From positions 4,901,501-4,965,500 of the forward strand of contig NZ_CP041253.1 of assembly GCF_006575665.1 (NCBI RefSeq): 64,000 nucleotides of DNA, in the 5' to 3' direction. The notes beneath the pieces were generated by a model that saw only the letters and a list, made by a program, of their open reading frames with translations, ran no database searches and was not told the origin of the DNA. How positions within the stretch are numbered: the stretch's first letter is position 1; the number at the start of each line of letters is the position of its first letter. Source of the stretch: Echinicola soli. Its GTDB lineage: Bacteria; Bacteroidota; Bacteroidia; Cytophagales; Cyclobacteriaceae. Below are positions 52,819 to 61,261 of the stretch, one piece after another. Both the position numbers and the translations under genes were made by a program.

Positions 52819-53319
52819 TCATGCTCGAACATCGTCAATTTCCTTGTACGTGTCAAACACCTTCTTTGCGAAAGGGCACAATGGCAGGATTTTCAGATTG
52901 TTGTCTCGGGCATATTCCACTGCTGCCATCACCATTTGCTTGCCCATCCCTCTTCCACTGTAATTTTCCTCAACGCCAGTATGGTCAATAATAAACTTTG
53001 ATTTACCAGCCCACACGTAGGTCATTTCCCCTGCAAATTTGTCGTTTTCATAAATAACAAAGCGTCCTTTTCTTCGGTCTTCTTCCCTTTCTATTTTTAT
53101 CATTGTTTTATGTTTCTGTTTTAGGCTCAGTGCTCCCGAAGGACAGGCAGCAACCTGCACGATAAGTTCTTCCGAACTGGCGTTTTCCGGTTTCACCCAT
53201 GGTCTTTCTTTGGGGTTGTACACCTGGGGCAAGGTCTTAACGCACAATCCAGCATGGATGCACTTTTCGGGTTTCCAAACAATGGTTACCTCACCGTTTG
53301 AATATTCTTTGGTTGACAT
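52819..53319 (-). CDS. Fusion of a YjdI-like iron-sulfur domain and a YjdJ-like GNAT domain
   Basis: A 166-residue protein with two parts. Residues about 1-70 form a mono-cluster Fe-S domain ('VWKPEKCIHAGLCVKTLPQV', then 'VAACPSGAL'), the (4Fe-4S) mono-cluster/Fer4_19 pattern of E. coli YjdI. Residues about 73-160 form a short GNAT-like domain ('RFVIYENDKFAGEMTYVW', then 'VEENYSGRGMGKQMVMAAVE'), matching YjdJ and its G-x-G-x-G/A acetyl-CoA loop. In enterobacteria these are separate neighbouring genes; here they are one. The partner role is unknown. It starts 12 bases after DUF5996. Confidence 0.85.
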   Translation of the reverse strand: MSTKEYSNGEVTIVWKPEKCIHAGLCVKTLPQVYNPKERPWVKPENASSEELIVQVAACPSGALSLKQKHKTMIKIEREEDRRKGRFVIYENDKFAGEMTYVWAGKSKFIIDHTGVEENYSGRGMGKQMVMAAVEYARDNNLKILPLCPFAKKVFDTYKEIDDVRA

Positions 53320-53331
53320 AGCTGCTAAACT

Positions 53332-54417
53332 TTAAATATTATCCAGTTCGGGTACTTTCATTTTCTCAATATCCCAGTCGGCTTTCTTGGCTCCGGCGAT
53401 ATAGGCCGATTCCAAAAATCCAAGAAGGGCTGCACGTGGGTCGGTTGCTTTTAACAGATTGTTGTAGGTCAACAGCGCCATGGGACTGCCGTTACTGTCA
53501 ACCCATTGGGCCGTAGAAGGTATCAAAGGTTCCTGATCCACTCCTGAGGGTGACGGGTAGGTATATGAGTAGAAAGCAGGTTCGGGCATTTTTTCATCAC
53601 CTCCCCAAAAACCAAAACTGATGCACTCGTGCGAGTAGGCATCCTTGTCCGATATCCTGGCTTCTGCTGGCATAGCGGGTGCCTGCTTGCCCGAAAAGCG
53701 GGTCACAGCCAGATCCATGGAATGCCAGTAAAGATGTACCGGACAGGTTTTACCATAAAAGCGGCCGCTGAACTCTTTGAAAACACCATCTACCCACAGC
53801 AGAATTCGCCAGAAATTTTGCGTGTAGGTCTCTTCGTAGTGGTGGTATTGCGTGATTTGCTCAAATGGTTTACCAATAGTTACATCGTAGGGTTTATCCA
53901 GAATGGAAACGGAAATATTGAACCTCCTGAGGATTTCAGAAAGCTGCTGGTAGAAATCTGCCACGCTTGTTCCATGGAGCAAGGAGAAACCCGCAGCTTC
54001 CCCTTTACTGGTGCTCACTTCCAGTTGGTGCCGGTGCACATTGATCGTAATGTCAAAGGTATCCATTCCCTCATTGTAGGGGATGGGGCCGGTCGTGATG
54101 CCTTTGGTGGTCACATACTCGGTAACGTACCACCAATGGTTTTTGCGGGGGGTTGATTTCAAACGGATCTTTCCCATGATCTGTAAAAACAGGTGCAGGG
54201 TCATTTTCTTTTGTTCGTTTCCCTTGTAATCCAGAAGGGGCAATTGGGCTGAATGGTGCATAAAGAGATCGTATCTATAATTGCGAATGTAGGCTTCCCA
54301 TACGGCGGATTGGACGCAAAAAGCGCTCATTGGCCTGTGCGGGGAATTCCATGGCCGTTGTTGTCTTACTTTCAATGTCTCACTAACAAATCTACCATGG
54401 GTAACAAGATTTTGCAT
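53332..54417 (-). CDS. DUF5996 family protein
   Basis: A 361-residue cytoplasmic protein. From about residue 58 it follows the DUF5996 pattern: 'LHLFLQIMGKIRLKSTPRKN' then 'HWWYVTEYVTTKGITTGPIP', 'YTQNFWRILLWVDGVFKEF', 'CPVHLYWHSMDLAVTRFSG' and 'AYSHECISFGFWGG'. Function unknown. The first about 52 residues are not typical of the family; a Met at about residue 53 ('MHHSAQLPLLDYKG') would give a more usual N-terminus (start near 54261). It lies 21 bases after the Crp/Fnr gene and is probably under its control. Confidence 0.85.
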   Translation of the reverse strand: MQNLVTHGRFVSETLKVRQQRPWNSPHRPMSAFCVQSAVWEAYIRNYRYDLFMHHSAQLPLLDYKGNEQKKMTLHLFLQIMGKIRLKSTPRKNHWWYVTEYVTTKGITTGPIPYNEGMDTFDITINVHRHQLEVSTSKGEAAGFSLLHGTSVADFYQQLSEILRRFNISVSILDKPYDVTIGKPFEQITQYHHYEETYTQNFWRILLWVDGVFKEFSGRFYGKTCPVHLYWHSMDLAVTRFSGKQAPAMPAEARISDKDAYSHECISFGFWGGDEKMPEPAFYSYTYPSPSGVDQEPLIPSTAQWVDSNGSPMALLTYNNLLKATDPRAALLGFLESAYIAGAKKADWDIEKMKVPELDNI

Positions 54418-54438
54418 TGATGTATGATAAGAACTGCT

Positions 54439-55026
54439 TCATGATTTATTTTTGACCAACTCCCGACGCACCCGGCTTAAACTTTCCGGTGTTATCCCCA
54501 GGTACGAAGCTACCATGGTCTGCGGTACCCTTAAAAGAATGTCGGGGTAAGTGTCCACAAACTGCAGATAGCGGTCTTCAGCAGAGGCACTCAGCAGCAG
54601 GTTGATCCTTTTCTGTAAATGGCGGATGTGGTTGTGAAGCAGCCGGGTATTGAAATCTGTGAATTCGGGAATTTTTTTACACAGCAGCTGAATAAAACTT
54701 TCATCTATCATAGTTACCTGGCTGTCTTCCAGTGCCTGAATAAAATAGACAGACGGCTTATTGAAATAGGCACTTTCCCGGTCACTCACAATCCAGTTTT
54801 CAGGAGCAAAAGAAATAATATGTTCCTTTCCTTTCTTATCAACTGAGAATTGCCGCAACAATCCTTTTTCCACAAAAAAGCCATGCTTGCAGATTTCTTT
54901 TTCACGCAGAAGGTATTGGCCTTTTTTGATTTTTTTTACGGGGCATTTTTCTATGATTGACGAGATTTCCCTTTCGTCAATCATAAGATTTAAGCTCAAA
55001 TATGTCTTAAAATTGGTACTAATCAT
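54439..55026 (-). CDS. Crp/Fnr family transcriptional regulator
   Basis: A 195-residue regulator with an N-terminal cyclic-nucleotide-binding-like barrel (about 15-130, 'IKKGQYLLREKEICKHGFFV', then 'EKGLLRQFS') and a C-terminal helix-turn-helix ('VPQTMVASYLGITPESLSRV', then 'RREL'). There is no Cys cluster like Fnr and the cAMP-contact residues are not evident, so the ligand is open. This small form is widespread in Bacteroidota. It heads the minus-strand cluster reaching to the glutaredoxin and probably controls it. Confidence 0.9.
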   Translation of the reverse strand: MISTNFKTYLSLNLMIDEREISSIIEKCPVKKIKKGQYLLREKEICKHGFFVEKGLLRQFSVDKKGKEHIISFAPENWIVSDRESAYFNKPSVYFIQALEDSQVTMIDESFIQLLCKKIPEFTDFNTRLLHNHIRHLQKRINLLLSASAEDRYLQFVDTYPDILLRVPQTMVASYLGITPESLSRVRRELVKNKS

Positions 55027-55617
55027 GTTACTACGAATGGTCCGATTTGAATATTCTCTACTTGTGCATAAAAAACAGCATCCTTGGTAGCGACAATCAA
55101 CAGGGCTTCATCAGTAATTCAACCGACTTTACCACAAGGTAAAAATGAACTTTTTAAAGCTAAACCGAAACCAGCATACGATATTTTTTTTAAAGCAGCA
55201 GTTATAATCTTAATCAAAAGTTTGTAGTTAACCGAATAACACAGAATGGAAATAACCCCAAATGACTCATAATCTGCAATTTAGACACAATGAGATGTTA
55301 TATACCAAAAAAGAATTTTCCTTATCTCAGAACGAATCATTTTAGGTATACCCTTCATTACAGCCAACCCCTGTTGATGAAGTACATCTGGACTTTCAGC
55401 ACGTTTATAAACCCTAGCGACAGCCCAATATCCTTTCCTATGCAGCCTTCACAAACATATTCTCCCTGAAGGCCTCCCCTGCCGCCCATGGGTAAGGGAC
55501 AATATGGAAACTAGTGTTATATTATCCTTCAAAAACAACCTTACAGCTGATTATATCGAACATAAATGTATAAATCCACTTATGACCTCCATAATTTTAT
55601 TCGCTTCTTGAACATTA

Positions 55618-55649
55618 AAAAACCAGAAAGGACCTCCATTCTGGTTTTT
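55618..55649 (-). terminator. Hairpin with U-tract, second terminator of the minus-strand xylan genes
   Basis: AAAAACCAGAA (55618-55628) pairs perfectly with TTCTGGTTTTT (55639-55649) around AGGACCTCCA. On the minus strand the stem is followed by T residues, so it can terminate leftward transcription, and it works nearly as well on the plus strand. It lies about 380 bases beyond the GH43 stop, with a similar hairpin in between. Confidence 0.65.
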
Positions 55650-55928
55650 GAACTAATAAACCCCTAATATGAACATGGCTATGCAAATCACCATACTACA
55701 TATTAACTAATACCAACTTACCTTGGTGTTTTTAATGTATCTCACCTTTCTTTGGAGCTGGCATTTTTACTCTTAAAGAAAGTTTTCGATGTGCTCTATT
55801 AGAAAATGTGAATCAAATAGATGCCGCTCGTCTTTAAGATGAAAAGAAGTCGTATTATTTTAAATAACACCTTACTGTCATTTATTGCTCCATACCAAAG
55901 TGCATCGATATAGCTGATAGCTTTGGAA

Positions 55929-55957
55929 AAAATCAGGAAGGACCCCTTCCCGATTTT
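55929..55957 (-). terminator. Terminator of the GH43 gene
   Basis: AAAATCAGGAAGG (55929-55941) pairs with CCTTCCCGATTTT (55945-55957) with one mismatch and an ACC loop. On the minus strand a run of six T follows. It lies 75 bases beyond the GH43 stop. Confidence 0.7.
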
Positions 55958-56031
55958 CAAATCTAGTATAACCCTAAATGATCATGAAACACGAAATTTA
56001 ACTTTCTTACTACCATATCCCTATCGCTCTC

Positions 56032-57186
56032 TTATTTGGACATATTGCCCATTGGGTCTATGGTTTTTATACTCCCATCATTCAGATGTTCCAGCGACGC
56101 CATTTTTATATTCCTTAGATGGGTCTTCCCGGACAATTGGGTGTCGTGGTAGAACAGGTACCACTGATCGTCCACTTTTACTATGGAATGGTGATTTGTC
56201 CATCCCTGTACGGGCTCCAATATCACTCCCTGGTAGGTAAACGGACCATAGGGACTGCTACCCGTTGCGTAAGCGATATTATGCGTATCTCCCGTGGAAT
56301 AGGAGAAATAATAGGTCCCTGCATGTTTGTGTACCCATGCTGCCTCAAAAAATCGCCTATCATGATCTCCCGCTTTAATAGGCTCACCTCCTTTGTCCAA
56401 AATAATCACCTCCCGTGGTTCTTCCGAAAACTCGATCATGTTATCAGCCAATTTGGCTACTTTAGGAGCAATCGCCGGTTCATGATCTGCGGGTTCATCC
56501 GCATAGGGACTGTCACTGGTCGAAAGATATTTTCCTGTCCTCCATTTTTGGAGCTGCCCTCCCCAAATTCCTCCCCAATACATATAATACTCTCCTTGGT
56601 CATCCTTAAATACGGCCGGGTCAATGCTAAAACTACCCGATATAGGCCTATCCATGGGTTCAAAAGGACCACTAGGACTGGTAGACACCGCGACGCCAAT
56701 TCTAAAAATATCTGCCGTATCCTTAGCAGGAAAATACAGGAAATATTTCCCGTCCCTTTCGGCAGCATCCGGAGCCCACATTTGCCTTTTGGCCCATTTT
56801 ACTTCATTAACATCGAGCACCTTACCATGGTCCACTACCTCTGCGGTGGGGCTATCCATCGAATACACATGGTAATCCTTCATGTTAAAATGCCCGCCTG
56901 TATCATCCTCTTCCACTTCGGATTCCACGTCGTGGGAAGGATAAATGAATATTTTACCTTCAAATACGTGAGCGGATGGATCCGCCGTATAAGGTGATTG
57001 GATCAGTGGTTCATGAAGATAGGATACCTCCGTGGAATCCGCATTATCCTGAGTATCCTGTTCAACAGGTTTACTTTTGCAAGCCATCATCGTTGCAGCG
57101 GCCATCCAAAAGTACCGATGATGCTTAAATCGAAATGTAAACACCAAGGGTTTACCGATAATAAAATGAAAATTCGTTTTTCTCAT
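56032..57186 (-). CDS. GH43 family glycoside hydrolase, probable lipoprotein or exported
   Basis: A 384-residue five-bladed propeller enzyme. Catalytic landmarks of GH43 are seen: general base Asp in 'SPYTADPSAHVFEGKIFIYP' (about D69), the pKa-modulating Asp in 'SFSIDPAVFKDDQGEYYMYW' and acid Glu in 'DRRFFEAAWVHKHAGTYYFS'. The Trp-Ala-Pro-Asp step 'RQMWAPDAAERDGKYFLYFP' is also typical. GH43 covers beta-xylosidases and alpha-arabinofuranosidases. The N-terminus has a basic/aromatic stretch and then 'MAAATMMACKSKP', a possible lipobox, so it may be membrane-anchored. It lies downstream of the GH10 xylanase (152-base gap), supporting xylan use. Confidence 0.9.
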   Translation of the reverse strand: MRKTNFHFIIGKPLVFTFRFKHHRYFWMAAATMMACKSKPVEQDTQDNADSTEVSYLHEPLIQSPYTADPSAHVFEGKIFIYPSHDVESEVEEDDTGGHFNMKDYHVYSMDSPTAEVVDHGKVLDVNEVKWAKRQMWAPDAAERDGKYFLYFPAKDTADIFRIGVAVSTSPSGPFEPMDRPISGSFSIDPAVFKDDQGEYYMYWGGIWGGQLQKWRTGKYLSTSDSPYADEPADHEPAIAPKVAKLADNMIEFSEEPREVIILDKGGEPIKAGDHDRRFFEAAWVHKHAGTYYFSYSTGDTHNIAYATGSSPYGPFTYQGVILEPVQGWTNHHSIVKVDDQWYLFYHDTQLSGKTHLRNIKMASLEHLNDGSIKTIDPMGNMSK

Positions 57187-57338
57187 GATATAAATTAATA
57201 AATTTCAACTACAATCCTTAAACCACATATTTTTAAAAGCAATCAAATTGCGTCAAGGGAAATCGTTTCTGTTAATCCAACACTGACCAATTGCCCAGCC
57301 TATTTTCCATAGCCAATAAAGCAGATTTTGCATTTCTT

Positions 57339-58520
57339 TTACTTGAAAGAAAGTTGACCTTGGAAAGCCTGTTGTATTTTGGTACCATTCTTATAGGTTT
57401 TCTTCAAATGCAACAATTTATCGAAAAGGTATTTTTTTAATCTGTAGTCTTGATCAAAAAACAGCGGATAAGCTGTCCTTCCTGGAATTGGCCAATTGTT
57501 CAGCCAACTGTCCTGGTCCCTTACGCCCCAAAAAGTCACCCTGTCTATATGGTCCTTATATTTCAGGAACAACTTGAAAATATCCCGGTACCTGTTGGCC
57601 AACATTTCTTTCAACTCATTGGGTAAGCCATTTTGATAAGGATCATATTGGGCTTCATAAGGGAAGTTGGCGTCTATATCAGCACCTTGGCGGCCACTGG
57701 GATTGGGCAATACGTCGATATCAAGTTCTGTTATGGAAATGTTGAACCCGCGGTCCACAATTTTCTGGATGGCCTCCTCCAACTGCCCTATGGTTGGGTA
57801 CTCCAGGCCCAAATGACATTGCATGCCAATACCATGGATTTCTACGCCCTCCTCGCGCATTCTTGAAACAAAGGACAGGATGCCATCAGTCTTCTTTGGT
57901 TTCCAAACATTATAATCATTATAGTACAATTCTGCTTGTGGATCGATTTTATGGGCAGCTTCGAACGCCAATTTTATAAAATCTTCTCCCAATACATTGA
58001 ACCAGGTTGACCGTCTAAATTGGCCATCATCTGTAAATGCTTCGTTGACCACATCCCATATGTCAATCCTTCCTTTGTAGCGACGCATTACCATTTGGAT
58101 ATGGCTTTTCATCAGGAAGGATAGTTCCTCACGTGACCTGCCCGTCCCATCTTTATGCTGAAAAACCCAATCAGGTGTTTGTTTATGCCATACCAGGGTA
58201 TGGCCAACCAAGTGACTATCCATACCTTCTCCCATTTCAACGTACCTATCTGCCCGATCAAAATTGAATCTGTCAGGCTCTGGGTGGATACTTTGCCATT
58301 TCAATAAATTCTCAGGGCTAAGGCTATTGAAATTACTCCTGAGTGGCACCATCAGCTCTTGGGACTGATTTTGGACATCACGACCGGATAATGCCGTTCC
58401 GATATAAAAATCTCCGGCAAACAGGTCTTTAATCCCTGATGTATTTTCAAAATTCCTTAAGGGTAAATAGATGCCATACCATATGACAGACAGTGAGATA
58501 GGGATGAGGTAAATTTTCAT
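57339..58520 (-). CDS. GH10 endo-beta-1,4-xylanase
   Basis: A 393-residue retaining xylanase. The GH10 barrel shows 'FNSLSPENLLKWQSIHPEPD', 'HLVGHTLVWHKQTPDWVF', the acid/base Glu in 'DIWDVVNEAFTDDG' (about E160) and the nucleophile Glu in 'NISITELDIDVLPN' (about E265), plus 'VTFWGVRDQDSWLNNWP'. A hydrophobic start ('MKIYLIPISLSVIWYGIYL') acts as a signal peptide or anchor. It would cut xylan backbones for GH43 and GH3 to finish. A promoter box is found upstream on the minus strand. Confidence 0.95.
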   Translation of the reverse strand: MKIYLIPISLSVIWYGIYLPLRNFENTSGIKDLFAGDFYIGTALSGRDVQNQSQELMVPLRSNFNSLSPENLLKWQSIHPEPDRFNFDRADRYVEMGEGMDSHLVGHTLVWHKQTPDWVFQHKDGTGRSREELSFLMKSHIQMVMRRYKGRIDIWDVVNEAFTDDGQFRRSTWFNVLGEDFIKLAFEAAHKIDPQAELYYNDYNVWKPKKTDGILSFVSRMREEGVEIHGIGMQCHLGLEYPTIGQLEEAIQKIVDRGFNISITELDIDVLPNPSGRQGADIDANFPYEAQYDPYQNGLPNELKEMLANRYRDIFKLFLKYKDHIDRVTFWGVRDQDSWLNNWPIPGRTAYPLFFDQDYRLKKYLFDKLLHLKKTYKNGTKIQQAFQGQLSFK

Positions 58521-58583
58521 TTTTTAGTTAGGTTGTTTCGGGCAATTGCTTTTTTAATTAGGGTTCCCCCACTTAAGCATAAC

Positions 58584-58591
58584 CAAATATA
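58584..58591 (-). promoter_or_regulatory. Putative -7 box of the GH10 gene
   Basis: On the minus strand this reads TATATTTG, a match to TAnnTTTG, 64 bases before the GH10 ATG. A matching -33 TTTG at normal spacing is not seen. The rest of the spacer up to 59009 holds no recognisable gene. Confidence 0.5.
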
Positions 58592-59009
58592 CCTTCATCC
58601 AAGATTAGATAAAAACCCTACAAATCATTGCAATACATTCATTATCAGTATTATACATAATTATAATCGCTTACATGAAGAGAAAAAATCTATCTATACC
58701 GCTACCGTCGGCAGTTCTAGGCTATCCTAAAAAAGGAAAAACAGGAATAAACCGTGCAGATAGAACATGTAGAACGAGCCATTGTTATTGCGGATAAATC
58801 AAACCGCTAATAACCAGCGATTTATAAGTTTTATTACTTAAATAAAACTCACCTGAACACGCTGAGCAGCAATTCTCCCTCGGAGTCAAATTACCTTTTC
58901 AAGGTTAGTTATTAGGAATTTTTTACCTAAAGGCAAAATAGCATAGGTAGAAATCGTAGATATCACTATATTCAATACCACTTTATGTCATCAACCCAGC
59001 AAAATAACC

Positions 59010-60917
59010 GTGATTAGACTACTCTCTCATTTTCTATGGATATTTCTATCGATGTTTTTATTGGTATCGGCAAATGCAGCTGGCCAAGAACGATCTGTAA
59101 TTGATTTGCAAAAGGATTCCAAATGGATTCCTGAAATCATTCAACGTCTTGATTATTTCGTTGATACCACCAATACACTGGATATCAAAAAGGTGACCTC
59201 TCCTGGTTTTCAGGAAATGTTCAGGCACATATCTGACCCGCATATTGTGTATGAAAACATTGCTGATTTTATATGGATCAGGATGACAGTGGCCAACCAT
59301 CAACAGAACGACCATTACAGCTGGTATTTCGAATCCTGGGGATATGACCTTGATGAGATCACCTTCTATTCACCGCAAGGGGACAAAGGCTATTTTCCTA
59401 TGAAAGCTGGCTACGATTATCCCTTTGGAGACCGGGATATCCTGCATAAAAATTTCAATTACTTTCTCAATATCCGTCCTGGAGAGACCAAAACCTATTA
59501 TATTAAAATCAGGAGAAGCTATCCTTTGACCTTTTCGTTCCACCTACGAACCAATGATGAATTTATCTCCCATTCCCTAAATGAATACTTTTTTTTGGGG
59601 CTTTATTATGGCATTTTGCTACTCATTCTCACCCTTCACTTATACCTTGTGGTAAAATTAAAGGAGAATCTCTACCTGTTTTCCTCTATTTTGATCTTAT
59701 CCAGCATTTGGTTTTCCCTTGGTAGGGACGGCCTTGGATTCCAGTATTTATGGCCATCAGTCCCCGGCATTAACTCGATCACCAATTTCAGTAGCTTGAC
59801 GGAGCTATTTGTCATTATCTCCACCTTGCTTTTCTCTTATTTCTTTGTCCAAAAATATAAGAAGAACCCTAAACTCAGGTCCCTGACGTTGGCTGCCATA
59901 GCCATCATGGTGGGCATGTTCTTAAATCAAAATTATGGACTGGTCATGGATGCCATACCCTATATGGTCATATCCTTTCTGATCTTACTGGTTCCGTTCA
60001 CCATTGGCCTAAGGTCACTTCTTTCCATGGGCAGGTTTTCATTATCCTATACGTTGGCCTATGTATGTCTTTTTCTTATCATTATCCACAGCTATACCCG
60101 TGCCTTTGCACTGTTCAATGATCCTGTATTAAACTGGTATTTTGTCCACCCGGTCATCATTGTGGAAATGGTCCTGTTTTCCCTTTCCATCCTTAACCAG
60201 ATCAAATATTTACAGGAAGAGTATAAAAAGGCCAACCTGGAAAAAACAACTGCCCTGGAAGAAAAAAACCGGGTAACCTATGAAATGAACAACAAGCTCC
60301 ATCAAAAGGTAAAAGAGCGAACGGAGGAAATCGAGAACATGGCATCTGACCTTGCCCAGAAGAATGTTGCCCTCCAGACCACCAACCTCAAGCTTGAAGA
60401 GTTGAATACCCAGATTTCAAATATCAATCGATACCTGAAAGAAAACAACGACAAGCTTCGGAGCAATGTGGAAGAAATCACCAAGGACATGGCCTTGATG
60501 AAAGGATTTGAATTTGAGGATTTCAAAAAAGTCTTTCCGGACAAAGAAACTTGTCTAAAGTTCCTGTCAGAATTAAAATGGCAACAAAAATTCATCTGTA
60601 AAAAGTGTGGGTACAACAAATCCACTGAAAGCAGGAACCATGGACGCAGGTGCAAAAACTGTAATTATTATGAATCTCCTACCGCGGACACCTTGTTCCA
60701 TAAATTGAAATTCCCCATCGAAAAGGCCTTTTACATCCTGTATCTCTCCAACAGAAAGGATGTAGAGCTTACCCTAAATGAACTATCCGAAATTTTGGAC
60801 CTAAGAAGGGAAACCTGTTGGGCATTCAAGAACAAAATTGCCCAGGCCATGGAGAAAGTCGGGCATAATAAAGATCTCAGCGGTTGGGAAACCTTGGCTT
60901 TGGTCCATTTGGAGTAA
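59010..60917 (+). CDS. 7TM-DISM membrane sensor fused to an IS1595-type zinc-ribbon/HTH module
   Basis: A 635-residue receptor. In order: signal peptide (about 1-27), a periplasmic 7TMR-DISMED2-like beta-sandwich (about 30-180, 'DFIWIRMTVANHQQNDHYSW', then 'YFESWG'), seven TM helices (about 188-395), a coiled coil (about 400-500, 'LHQKVKERTEEIENMASDLA') and a C-terminal module (505-635). That module has 'FKKVFPDKETCLKFLSELKW', Cys pairs 'FICKKCGYN' (C530, C533) and 'RRCKNCNYY' (C548, C551), 'TADTLFHKLKFPIEKAFYIL' and a helix-turn-helix ('LTLNELSEILDLRRETCWAF'). These are the N-terminal parts of IS1595-family transposases; the DDE nuclease is absent. It starts with GTG (59010) before the signal peptide. 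A sensor that binds DNA directly is the inference. It lies between GH10 and GH3 on the opposite strand. Confidence 0.85.
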   Translation: MIRLLSHFLWIFLSMFLLVSANAAGQERSVIDLQKDSKWIPEIIQRLDYFVDTTNTLDIKKVTSPGFQEMFRHISDPHIVYENIADFIWIRMTVANHQQNDHYSWYFESWGYDLDEITFYSPQGDKGYFPMKAGYDYPFGDRDILHKNFNYFLNIRPGETKTYYIKIRRSYPLTFSFHLRTNDEFISHSLNEYFFLGLYYGILLLILTLHLYLVVKLKENLYLFSSILILSSIWFSLGRDGLGFQYLWPSVPGINSITNFSSLTELFVIISTLLFSYFFVQKYKKNPKLRSLTLAAIAIMVGMFLNQNYGLVMDAIPYMVISFLILLVPFTIGLRSLLSMGRFSLSYTLAYVCLFLIIIHSYTRAFALFNDPVLNWYFVHPVIIVEMVLFSLSILNQIKYLQEEYKKANLEKTTALEEKNRVTYEMNNKLHQKVKERTEEIENMASDLAQKNVALQTTNLKLEELNTQISNINRYLKENNDKLRSNVEEITKDMALMKGFEFEDFKKVFPDKETCLKFLSELKWQQKFICKKCGYNKSTESRNHGRRCKNCNYYESPTADTLFHKLKFPIEKAFYILYLSNRKDVELTLNELSEILDLRRETCWAFKNKIAQAMEKVGHNKDLSGWETLALVHLE

Positions 60918-61261
60918 AAGCCCCGGTCCTCTTCCTTGCTTTCTAGGGATTCCTATCAAAACGCAGGGGGCCATACATCATTGTCCCTTCCAAATTTGCT
61001 TGGGACAATGATGTATTCTAAAACCAGCACGGTTTTTATAGCCTTGGAACCACCAACTTCAGTTCGATTTTAAAAGCGTCACTGCAAGCTTGTCTGGAGC
61101 CAAACAGGGCTTAGAGGGAGATTTAAAGGGAGCAAGCCGCGGCAGTTTCAGTATTTCGGGATTGCCAAACCCTCCTAAAAAGGGCCATCTTGGGCAGACA
61201 GGTTCGAAATGACGTTTTTAATATTATAAAACTCAGGTTACCACAAAAAGTGACACACCGA
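60918..61261. other. Spacer with a 15-bp inverted repeat
   Basis: No gene is seen. ATACATCATTGTCCC (60973-60987) and GGGACAATGATGTAT (61002-61016) form a perfect inverted repeat with a 14-base loop, between convergent genes. No T-tract follows, so it may be a weak terminator or a protein site. Confidence 0.6.

Larger units (their letters stand above)
55027..56031. other. Gene-free kilobase with two terminator hairpins
   Basis: About one kilobase without a supported gene between the Crp/Fnr start and the GH43 stop. It holds two similar hairpins (55618-55649 and 55929-55957), listed separately. The rest is AT-rich, has short frames only, and could carry the Crp/Fnr promoter. Confidence 0.6.
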
